Part shown: positions 19,835-30,750 of the stretch, one piece after another | Numbering within the stretch: position 1 is the first letter of the stretch | How the letters are laid out: each line of letters starts with the position of its first letter | Made by a program: the position numbers and the translations under genes | DNA from: Saccoglossus kowalevskii | Taxonomy: Eukaryota; Hemichordata; Enteropneusta; Harrimaniidae | Assembly (NCBI RefSeq): GCF_000003605.2 | Contig: NW_003147276.1 | Coordinates: 407,163-471,162 of the forward strand | Reading direction: 5' to 3' | Length of the DNA stretch: 64,000 nucleotides | The notes under the pieces: generated by a model | Told to the model about the DNA's origin: nothing | The model's input: the letters and a program-made list of their open reading frames with translations, nothing else | Database searches by the model: none

Positions 19835-22800
19835 CTTCAACTCTGTCATGCTTCTCCATTGAGGGCACTGTTTCATCTTCCATTTTTTCCCACTGAATTT
19901 GTTCGTCAGCAGCTGGAACTTCAATACACTCCAACATGACATCCTGAATTAGCGCTCTGGTTTCATGTGTCTCAGGAACAATTTCATCTGTATCTTCCCA
20001 GGCTAATGATTCAGCTAGGTCTGGCAAAGACAGTTCATGAAAAACTTCTTTTTTATCAGCTTGCTTTTCCCATTGTATTGCTTCTTCAGAAATTCCAAGT
20101 TTTTCCCATGCGACAGATTCTTCTTTTTGTAAAGGTAAAGCAATGCATTTCTCAGAAATCAATTCCTCTGGTCGTCCTGGTTTTGTCTGAGATTCATCTT
20201 GAAAGCCAAGTTTTTCCCATGAAACAGCTTCTTCTTGTTGCAAAGCTACAACTGACATTTTTTCTGGCACTTTTTTCGCCAGTTTTTCCATTTTCACAAT
20301 TGGTTTTTCAGACTCTTCCAGTTTCTCCCAAGAAACTGTTTCTTCTGCTGCAGGGATTGCTGAAGGAGATATTAATGTTTCACTGACAGCTTCCTCTTTC
20401 CCTGGTTTTAATGGCCTGCTTATTTCCTCAGTTTCTTCCCATGTCAATGATTCTGCTAGTTGAGGGAGAGATAGAGATTCTGATAGTATTTCTTCTGGTT
20501 TTTCAGGTTTTGATAAATCTTCTTTCTTCAAACCAAGATTTTCCCAAGGAACTGATTCTTCACTTTGAAGAGCTATGACTGTTATTTTATCAGGTGTACT
20601 TTCCTCAACTTTTTCTGTTGTTGGCACAGATTTTGTGTCATCTTGAAGTCTCTCCCAAAAAATGGGTTCCTCAGCGGTAGGTATTTCAGAAGGCTTAACA
20701 AGTGATTCTTCAACAGCCTGTTTCTTCTGTGGTTCATCAGATTTGGGTATATCTTTAGGTTCCTCCCATGCTAGAGATTCACACAATTGTGAAACTGTCA
20801 GTGCAGATGTAGTGGTCTCTTCAGCAGCAGCTGGTTTTTGAATTTCACTAATATCAATATCTAATTTATCCCACGCCACACCTTCTTCTTCAGTAGGTAA
20901 CCTCAGAGACATCATAGCGGTTTCACCAATCGCATGAACATCTTCCAAAATTGGGCTGGGTACAGTTTCTGCCATAACAACTGATACCTTTGTCAGTGTT
21001 TCTTCTTTCTTTGGAATTTCAACAAGTTTCTCAACATATATTTCACAAAAGAAGAAACAGTCCCTAACTCATTTGTAGCTCGACATTCAAATTCTGCATC
21101 GTCATCATCGGTCAAAGGATTAATGAGCAACAAACATTTTCCGTCCATCTCACAAATGCTGGTGTATCTTGTTCCAGTTATTTGCTGTCCTTGTTTATAC
21201 CACATAATGACTGGCCTTGGTGTTCCTTGAATGTTACATTCCAGAGTTACAGTTTGACCTTCAACAGCCTCGACATCTTTCAGTTCAGTTAAAACAATTG
21301 GTTTGATTGTTTCCACTTTCTCTGTATCATCATGTACTTGAAATACTATTTCAACATCTCTTAGTTCTACAATTTCCTTTGTTGCCACTGACACTTCAAT
21401 ATCCTTAACCTCTTCCCATGGAACAGCTTGTTCTTTCTGAGATACTTCTACTGGTATCATTACTGATGTTTTATCCAATTTCTCTGGTATCAAAGACGGC
21501 TTTTCAACATCTTCAAGTTTCTCCCATGACACATGCTCTTCAGAAGCAGGTATTTCAGTTGGCTTGATCTGAATTTCTTCAATAGCCTCCTTTGAGGCTG
21601 GGACAGGTTTAACAATTTCCTCTGTCTCTTCCCATGCTAGTGACTCTGTTAGCTGAGGGAGTGGAAGTGGTTCAGATGCAAGTTCTTCAGGTCGTTCTGG
21701 CTTTGTCAGAGATTCTTTTTGGAAGTCAAGTTTTTCCCATGATACAGCTTCTTCTTGTTGCAATGCTACAACTGACATTTTTTCTGACACTTTTTCTGCC
21801 AGTTTCTCTATTTTCACAATTGGTTTTTCAGACTCTTCCAGTTTCTCCCAAGAAACTGTTTCTTCTGCTGCAGGGATTGCTGAAGGAGCTATTAATGTTT
21901 CACTAACAGCTTCCTCTATCTCAGGTTTTATTGGCCTGGTTATTTCTCCAGTTTCTTCCCATGCCAATGACTCTGCTAGTTGAGGAAGAGAAAGAGACTC
22001 TGATGGTATTTCTTCCGATTTTTCAGGTTTTGCTAAATCTTCTTCCTTCAAACCAAGATTTTCCCAAGGAACTAATTGTTCACTTTGAAGAGCTATAACT
22101 GTTATTTTATCAGGTGTACTTTCCTCAACTTTTTCTGTTGTTGGCACAGATTTTGTGTCATCTTGAAGTCTCTCCCAAAAAATGGGTTCCTCAGCGGTAG
22201 GTATTTCAGAAGGCTTAACAAGTGATTCTTCAACAGCCTGTTTCTTCTGTGGTTCATCAGATTTGGGCATATCTTTAGGTTCCTCCCATGCTAGAGATTC
22301 ACACAATTGTGAAACTGTCAGTGCCGATGTAGTAGTCTCTTCAGCAGCAGCTGGTTTTTGAATTTCACTCAGATCAATATCCAATTTATCCCACGCCACA
22401 CCTTCTTCTTCAGTAGGTAACCTCAGAGACATCATAGCAGTTTCACCAATCGCATGAACATCTTCCAAAATTGGGCTGGGTACAGTTTCTGCCATGACAA
22501 CTGATACCTTTGTCAGTGTTTCTTCTTTCTTTGGAATTTCAACAAGTTTCTCAACATATATTTCACAAAACGAAGAAACAGTCCCTAACTCATTTCTCGC
22601 TCGACATTCAAATTCCGCATCATCATCAGCAGTCAAAGGATGAATGAGCAACAAACATTTTCCGTCCATCTCACAAATACTGGTGTATCTTGTTCCAGTT
22701 ATTTGCTGTCCTTGTTTATACCACATAATGACTGGCCTTGGTGTTCCTTGAATGTTACATTCCAGAGTTACAGTTTGACCTTCAACAGCCTCGACATCTT

Positions 22801-25010
22801 TCAGTTCAGTTAAAACATTTGGTTTGATTGTTTCCACTTTCTCTGTATCATCATGTACTTGAAATACTATTTCAACATCTCTTAGTTCTACAATTTCCTT
22901 TGTTGCCACTGACACTTCAATATCCTTAACCTCTTCCCATGGAACAGCTTGTTCTTTCTGAGATACTTCTACTGGTATCATTACTGATGTTTTATCCAAT
23001 TTCTCTGGTATCAAAGACGGCTTTTCAACATCTTCAAGTTTCTCCCATGACACATGCTCTTCAGAAGCAGGTATTTCAGTTGGCTTGATCTGAATTTCTT
23101 CAATAGCCTCCTTTGAGGCTGGGACAGGTTTAACAATTTCCTCTGTCTCTTCCCATGCTAGTGACTCTGCTAGCTGTGGAATTGGAAGTGGTTCAGATGC
23201 AAGTTCTTCAGGTCGTTCTGGCTTTGTCATAGATTCTTTTTGGAAGTCAAGTTTTTCCCATGATACAGCTTCTTCTTGTTGCAATGCTACAACTGACATT
23301 TTTTCTGACACTTTTTCCGCCAGTTTCTCTATTTTCACAATTGGTTTTTCAGACTCTTCCAGTTTCTCCCAAGAAACTGTTTCTTCTGCTGCAGGGATTG
23401 CTGAAGGAGCTATTAATGTTTCACTAACAGCTTCCTCTCTCTCGGCTTTTATTGGCCTGGATATTTCTTCAGTTTCTTCCCATGTCAATGACTCTGCTAA
23501 TTGAGGAAGAGAAAGAGACTCTGATGGCATTTCTTCAGATTTTTCAGGTTTTGCTAAATCTTCTTCCTTCAAGCCAAGATTTTCCCAAGGAACTGATTCT
23601 TCACTTTGAAGAGCTATGACTGTTATTTTATCAGGTGTACTTTCCTCAACTTTTTCTGTTGTTAGCACAGATTTGTTGTCATCTTGAAGTCTCTCCCAAA
23701 AAATGGGTTCCTCAGCGGCAGGTATTTCAGAAGGCTTAACAAGTGATTCTTCAACAGCCTGTTTCTTCTGTGGTTCACCAGATTTGGGCATATCTTCGGG
23801 TTCCTCCCAAGCTAGGGATTCACACAATTGTGAAACTGTTAATGCTGATGTAGAGGTCTCTTGTACATGCACATCCTTTGTTGCCATTGACACTTGAATA
23901 TCCTTAACCTCTTCCCATGGGACAGCTTGCTCTTTCTGAGATACTTCTACTGGTATCATTACTGATGTTTTATCTAATTTCTCTAGTATCAAAGATGGCT
24001 TTTCAACATCTTCAAGTTTTTCCCATGACACATGCTCCTCAGTAGCCGGTATATCTGTCGGCTTGATCTGAATTTCTTCAATAGCCTTATTTGAGGCTGG
24101 GACAGATTTAACAATTTCCTCTGTCTCTTCCCATGCAAGTGACTCTGCTAGTTGTGGGATTGGAAGGGGTTCTGATGCAAGTTCTTCTGGTCGTTCTGGC
24201 TTTGTCAGAGATTCTTTTTGGAAGTCAAGTTTTTCCCATGATACAGCTTCTTCTTGTTGCACTGCTACAACTGACATTCTTTCTGGCACTTTTTCCGCCA
24301 GTTTCTCTGTTTTCACAATTGGTTTTTCAGACTCTTCAAGTTTCTCCCAAGAAACTGTTTCTTCTGCGGCAGGGATTGCTGAAGGAGCTATTAATGTTTC
24401 ACTAACAGCTTCCTCTCTCACAGCTTTTATTGGCCTGGTTATTTCTTCAGTTTCTTCCCATGTCAATGACTCTGCTAACTGAGGAAGAGAAAGAGACTCT
24501 GATGGTATTTCTTCCAATTTTTCAGGTTTTGCTAAATCTTCTTCCTTCAAACCAAGATTTTCCCAAGGAACTGATTCTTCACTTTGAAGAGCTATGACTG
24601 TTATTTTATCAGGTGTACTTTCCTCAACTTTTTCTGTTGTTGGCACAGATTTTTTGTCATCTTGAAGTCTCTCCCAAAAAATGGGTTCCTCAGCAGCAGG
24701 TATTTCAGAAGGCTTAACAAGTGATTCTTCAACAGCCTGTTTCTTCTGTGGTTCATCCGATTTGGGCATATCTACAGGTTCCTCCCAAGCTAGGGATTCA
24801 CACAATTGTGAAACTGTTAATGCTGATGTAGAGGTCTCTTCTGCAGCAGCAGGTTTTTGTACTTGCACATCAACAACTACATCCTCCCAAGGTGCTGCAT
24901 CTTCTTCAGTTGGTATTTTAATCAACTGCACATATGGTTCATCAATACCTTCAACACCTTGAAACACTAGAGCTGTGTCTGACTCGGGCATAACCAGTGA
25001 TACCTTTTTC
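19835..25010 (-). repeat. Trp-motif (WExL) coding repeat arrays
   Basis: Four blocks, each with about nine Trp-centred units: [SAT]-[IVL]-x-W-E-[EKR]-[LTVP], spaced 25-38 residues in an acidic, Pro/Ser/Glu/Lys-rich background. Recurring spacers include KPSEIPAAEEP, TPDKITVIALQ and KMSVVALQQEE. Blocks 1 and 2 are offset by about 980 bases; blocks 3 and 4 each carry an Ig and are offset by 1,521 bases. All offsets that I could measure exactly are multiples of three. Confidence 0.9.
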
Positions 25011-26310
25011 TGTGTTGAGTCCTGTTTTGGTAACTCAACAAGTTTCTTGACATAAATTTCACAAAAAGAGGAAACTGTGCCAAATTTATTAGTAGCACGA
25101 CATTCAAACTCTGCATCATCATCATCAGTCAAAGGATTGATGACTAGCATGCACTTTCCACTTAATTCACATATACTGATGTATCTTGTTCCTGTAATAA
25201 TTTGTCCTTCTTTGTACCACATAACACTTGGTCTTGGTTGACCTTTAATTTCACATTCCAGTGTAACTATATCCCCTTCAACTGCCTCAACATCTGAAAG
25301 CTCACTTATAAATGTGAGCTTTTGTTCTTCCTCAGGCACTTTGATTATCATCTCAATATCTCTTTGTGTTTCTTCCTCAATAACCATTTGTGTACTTTCA
25401 GTTTGTACAGGGATAATCTCTAATAATTTGTCTTCAGCGATTTCTATTTTTTCAGTAAAAACCCTTTCTTGATCTTGCATTTCTACTGTCTTTACAGTAA
25501 AAACTTCACATGTGGTAGACACAGTTCCAAGTTCATTTTCCGCTCGACATTCAAATTTAGCATTGTCATCATCCGTGACATGAGATATTTCTAAGATACA
25601 TTTACCATCAATATCAAAACTACTTGTATAATTCTCCCCAGTGACAGGTTTTCCTTCCTTCAACCATGTTACAGTTGGTCTAGGGGTTCCACTGACATAG
25701 CATACCAAAGATGCTTTTTTCCCAACACTAACATCAACTTCAGGCATATTAACTTTTATTTCTGGCTGGCAAGGTTTTGTTTCCATAGTCTTGGGCATGT
25801 CCAAATCAGCTGACGACATTGTAACTTTTGGTAATGCTTCAACAGCAGTTGTTTTAACTACCTCTTTTTCAGGTATTTCAATTTGTTTTTCAAGAAATAA
25901 CTCACAGAATGAAGATACAGTTCCCAATTTGTTTGTTGCCCTACATTCAAATTCCGCAGCATCATCTTCAGTGACTGGGAAAATCTCAAGAGCAAAATGG
26001 TTGTTTAAATCACAAGTACTGGTGTATCTTTTGCCTGTGATTGGTTCCCCTTCTTTAAGCCAAACTACATTTGGCTGTGGAACACCATATATTTCACATT
26101 CTAATGTTACTCTTTCCCCTACTTTCATATCTATATCAGTCAATTCTGATTTAATTTCTGGCTTGCAAGGCTGTGCTTCGACAGTTACAGGCATTTGAAT
26201 TTCAGCATCAGATACTGTTGTTTCGGTTAAGACCTCCTCTACCACGGTTTTAGTTACAGTTGTAGTTGTAATTGTTTCAATTTTGTCTTTTCTAACTTCA
26301 TGTGTCGCAA
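19835..26310 (-). CDS. ttn: Exon 36: five Ig domains alternating with Trp-motif arrays (one-base frameshift)
   Basis: The largest exon, 6,476 bases. Order: linker, three Ig domains (about 25.9-26.2, 25.5-25.8 and 25.05-25.3 kb), Trp-motif array 1 (about 23.9-25.0 kb), array 2 (22.9-23.9), Ig 4 (22.56-22.83), array 3 (21.4-22.5), Ig 5 (21.04-21.31), array 4 (19.84-20.96). Arrays consist of units of about 28-38 residues with cores such as SVPWENLGL, TVSWEKLEE, SLAWEETEE, PIFWERLQDD and AVPWEEVKD. Array 3 plus Ig 4 and array 4 plus Ig 5 are near-identical at an offset of 1,521 bases. In Ig 5 one base is missing after 21,050 relative to the sister copy, shifting the frame; adding one base makes the exon phase 1-1 as required by exons 35 and 37. 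The donor (GTTGGA) is non-optimal. Confidence 0.92.
20240..23250 (-). repeat. Near-identical 1,521-base tandem duplication (array plus Ig)
   Basis: Two adjacent coding copies of about 1.5 kb share long identical stretches, for example 20,921-20,970 with 22,441-22,490. The offset is 1,520 left of 21,050 and 1,521 right of it, which pinpoints the missing base in the left copy. Borders are approximate; the left copy diverges below about 20.2 kb. High identity implies recent duplication or gene conversion, and a place where assembly may err. Confidence 0.85.
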
Positions 26311-26514
26311 CTAAATTTAAAGTGAAAAGATGAATTTGAGCAAAAAATAAATACCAGAGAAAAAAAAATGAGAAAAAAACAGAAATGAAGATGAATAAAG
26401 AATGAAGTAATATGTTGTAGATGGGAAACAGATGGGCAACATATAAAGAATAGGCAAAAAAAAGTATTAACTATGTTCAGTTATTTAAAAAGACAAAATA
26501 ACGCATTTACTTAC

Positions 26515-29500
26515 CTGTCACAATTAGTTCAGCATATGTAGAACTCTCACCAACAGGATTTACAGCCCGACATTCAAACTCTGTTTCATCATCCTCTTCA
26601 ACAACAGGAATTTCAAGCACACATGTACCATCAGTTTCATAGGATGACATGTATCTTTCAGTGTCACAAAGCTTCTCACCATTTTTGAACCAGATGATTT
26701 CAGGCTTTGGTTCACCTATAACTTGGCATTCAAATACAGCTTTTTCGTTGATATTGGCTTCAATATCTTTCAGTTCTTTCACAAACAATGGCTCACTGAA
26801 TGTTACACTTATCTCACCGATATGCAACTCTTCTAGTTGTTTTTCAGGAACAACAATTTGACTGACAGCTCTCATCTCTGGTTCTTCTTTGCTAGCATGT
26901 ACTTTGTCCTCTTTTTCTTCCAAATAATGCTTTGCTTCACTTACATCAATTTTCTTTGTCTCTACTACTTCTGTTTCTTCCCAAGTCAGCGCTTCCTCTT
27001 TTGCAGACACTTCAAGTGGGGCAGAGGGAACTTTTTCTGCTTTCTTAGGTTCTGTTACACCATCTGGAACATCAGCAAGTTTTTCCCATGAAACTGATTC
27101 TTCTTTTTCAGGTACTATAGTCACAGCAATAGGAATTTCTTTAACAGCTTCCTCTGTTTTGAGTAGTTTAACTTCAACTTCAGCTGGTTCTTCCCATGTG
27201 AGGGATTCTGTCATCTCAACCATTGAAAGAGCACTTGCTGGTTTTGTTTCAGCTTTAGATGCTTCAGCTATGACTTTCTCTGATACTCCAAGTTTTTCCC
27301 AAGATACTGCCTCTTCAGCTGTTGAGATCTTCAAAGGAGCAATTGAAGTTTCCTCAATAATTTCTTTTTCATATTTCTCCACTGTAACATCTCTAGGTTT
27401 CTCCCATGAAATATGCTCTTCTTGTTCAGTTATAGTTACAGTTGTTCCAACTATTTCTCTGTCAGCTGCCTCTATTGATATTCTTTTGTCAACCTCTTCA
27501 GCATGTTCAACTGGAACAACTGACTGTGTTTCAGGTGTATATTCTAGTTTTAGCTCAGATGGTAGTGGCGTCAATTTATGTTGTTTCGGTTCTGTTGGTT
27601 GTATTTCACCTGGCACTTCAAATGATATAATTTGTTCTTTCTGTATGATTTCAGATTTTGACAACTCAGTTGGAACAAGATCAGCACTTTCTTTCTCATG
27701 AAGTTTCAAAGTGACCTCAATGGCTTCCTCAACAGGCTGAACTTGTTCCTTTTGTGTTACTTCAATGGTGCTTGTCATAGATCTTGTTTTTTCAATGACA
27801 TGTTTATCATCTTTCATAGTTTCTTTCATTTCAGGAGATTCCTCCCAAGAAACAGCTTCTTCCTGCTTGAGAGGCACTGTAGGTTCTCTCTTAGGTTTGA
27901 TAGTAACTGTATCTTTTTGTTCTACATTTACATATTCAGTTCTTTCCACAGAAACAACTTCTTCCTTTTCTGAAATATATTCCAGTTTCAGTTCAGCAGG
28001 CAGTGGGCTAATATGTTCTGTTTTGACATCAGAAGGCTTAATCTCTCCGGGAGTTTCCAATGGAACAGCAACTACGTGTTCTGAGACTTCAGTAACACGT
28101 TTCTGTAAAGGTGAGACTGGAATATTTTCTTCTTCAATAGGCTTGATATCCATATAAGCAACTTCTTCAACAGTGTTGATCACTTCTGTTTTTGTAACTC
28201 CCACTGGTGTAAACACACTTTCTTTAGCAGCTGTGTCTTCTTTATCTTTAGATATTACAAATATTTCTGCTGATTGTTCCCAGGGTGTCGTTTGTTCCTG
28301 TTTTACAATTTGAGTTGGTTCTATTTCTGGTTTGACATGGATTGGTTTCATTTTCTCGGTTAAAACATTTTCTGTAATTTCCAATGGTGTAACTTGCTCT
28401 TTCTCTGTAGTATATTCAAGTTTTCTGTCTGCAGGAATGGCAACTAACTGGGCAGGCTCTCCTGTAGATAATGAAATATCCCCAACTACTTCAAGAGACA
28501 CTGGTTGTTCCTTCTGAATTATCATAGTTACAGATTTTTCAGTAGGAACAGTTGGCAGTGTTTCCGTCTTACTGGGCTTCAATTCCATTTCAACTGCTTC
28601 TTCAAGAATGGTAATTTGTTCTTTCTTGATTGTTTCCACTGGCTCTTTTAATGGTTTCACAGTTACAGTTGTATCTGGTGTTCTAACAACTTCTTCAACC
28701 TCTTCTACAGCAAACTGAAATTCAATTTCAGGTGTATATTCCAGAGAAAGATCAGATGGTATAGCCATGACGTGCGTTGGCTTGTCTTTGTGAGGCAGAA
28801 CATCACCAAGAGACTCAAGTGAAACAGGTTTTGCCTTGGAAATAACTTCTATAACATCTTTTTCAATAGGAGTACTTTGTATTTTATCAGTATCTTTTGG
28901 CTGCTTTTTCAACTCGATGACTTCTTCAACTGAACTAATCTCCTCTTTGTTAGAAACAACAACAGTAGTCACATCCTTTTTCTCTAGTGCAACTTCTTTC
29001 TTGTCCTTCCCTATAACAAGTATTTCAGTGGTTTGTTCCCATGGAACAGCTTCTTCTTGTTTCAAAGGCTGAGCTGCTTCTTTCATGGGTTTGATGCTTA
29101 CTTCTTCAATATCTCTTCGTGGTACGTCCTCTGTTGATTCCACTGTCAGAGAAAATTGCTGCTCTGGTGAGTATTCTAATTTTACTTCAGCTGGAATGGG
29201 GTGTATTGTCTCAGATTTCTCATCAACAATTTGGATTTCCCCAGGAGATTCATACTGAATGGTTACACACTTCTCCACACCTTCTATAATTAACTTTTGT
29301 GTTGGGACAGCAGGAATTTCTTGTTTAACCCTTTCAGGTAAATCAAGCTCGGTAATTTCTTCAATCAGTTGTACCTCTTGTTTTGTCAATGGTTCAGTTG
29401 CTTCACGTTGCGGCTTTATGCTTATTGCTTCTTCCTCTGCAGGTACTTCGGTTGTCCCCTCAACTGTCATTACTTCTTGTTGCTGATGAGTGTATGTTAG

Positions 29501-30483
29501 TTTTAGTTCAGCTGGTAAAGGTTTCAATGTTTCATGTTTGTCTTCAGTTGGCAGTATATGACCAGGTGCTTCAAGGCGCAGTGTTTCTACTTTTTCAACA
29601 CCTTCACAAGTCATTTTTTCTATTGGTAGTACTAACACTGTCTCAACATCTTCTGGTGTAAATTCAGCTGCAACAACTTCTTCAACACCATGGACCATTT
29701 CTGTCTTAATAACCTCAATTGGGGCAATAACTTTTGCTTCCTTTGCAACTTCTGTATCTTTAGGAATAACCAGTATTTCAGCTGGCTTTTCCCAAGGAAC
29801 AGTCTCTTCCTGTTTCATTGGTACAGAAGTGTCTTTAATAGGTTTGGCACTCACTGGTTCTGCTGTATGTGCCAAGACCTGTTCAGCATGTTCAGTTGCA
29901 GTGATAGTCTCTTGCTCTGGTGTATATTCCAGCTTTGTCTCAGCAGGAATTGGATGTACAGCATGTGGCTTGTCTGTCTGTTGCGAAACAACACCTGCTG
30001 ATTCCAGAGTCATTGGTATTTCCTTCTCGTGAATAGATGGAAAACGTGCCTCTGCTGCAAGACTAGGAATGGTTTCTACTTTATCAGAAACAACTTCAAA
30101 TCTGATCACCTCTTCAACAGGCTGTATCTCTTCCTTCTTTGAAATCACTTTCACTTGATGCTCTGGTTTGGATGTCAAGACTTCCTTTTCAAGTTCGTCT
30201 GTTGAAATATCAATTGTTTCCTCCCATTCTTGAGCTTCTAGTTCTGGAGTTTCTGCTATTGGTAAGGATTCCATGAATGTCTGGAGCATATCTTGCCTTG
30301 GCAGGCCAAGATCTAGCTCTGTTATTTCTGGTTCTTCTTCTTCTCTTACTTCAGTTGTAACCTGTTTTTCAATAGTTGTGGTAGTGACAGTTGTGATAGT
30401 CTTTGTTATTTCCATAACCTCAGGTGTTCCTTCCTTAGAAACTGTAATAGTTTTAGTCATCGTTTCAGTGACAGGTTTCTCTT
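26515..30483 (-). CDS. ttn: Exon 35: long acidic PEVK-like region with LEY and WE repeats, one Ig
   Basis: A 3,969-base exon, phase 1-1, about 1,322 codons. The first 1,200 residues are Glu/Val/Pro/Lys/Thr-rich with no globular domain. Two diverged motifs recur: P[IL]P[AS][ED]xxLEYTPE (seven copies, LxY with KLTY in one) and a Trp motif of form PWExxxEIxVI or xxWEKLxxV (about ten copies). The C-terminal 90 residues are an Ig with both core Cys: EPLFVKELKDIEANINEKAV, FECQVIGEPKPEIIWFKNGE, DDETEFECRAVNPVGE. Composition resembles the PEVK spring of titin but is more acidic, so I call it PEVK-like only. Confidence 0.94.
26600..30200 (-). repeat. Diverged LEY/PWE repeat region of exon 35
   Basis: Seven copies of P[IL]P[AS][ED]xxL[ET]Y roughly every 130-180 residues (for example PIPAETKLEYTPE, PLPAELKLEYISE, AIPSDLSLEYTPE), alternating with PWEQ/PWEKxxEIxVI segments. 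Too diverged to align at the base level by eye. Confidence 0.75.
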
Positions 30484-30750
30484 CTGAAAAGAATCATAAA
30501 TATGAAATGAGATATATATATATAATGGTGCAAGGTGGTAAAAACGAACAGTTTAGAAGTATACAACTCATAAATCATAAATACAATTAAATATACATGT
30601 TCTAAATGTAAAATATTTCTTATTCATAAATTTGAATAGAATATTTTTACAGCATTACTAAATGCATGTGCTGTGTGATGACTGTAACACAATACCATGA
30701 AGTGTATGTGGAAGTTGTGACAGCCATAATTCACTATGAAAAATGCTCAC

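Noticed and set aside
21041-21060. Programmed ribosomal frameshift
   Set aside because: No slippery heptamer or downstream structure of note, and the sister copy 1,521 bases away simply has the extra base.
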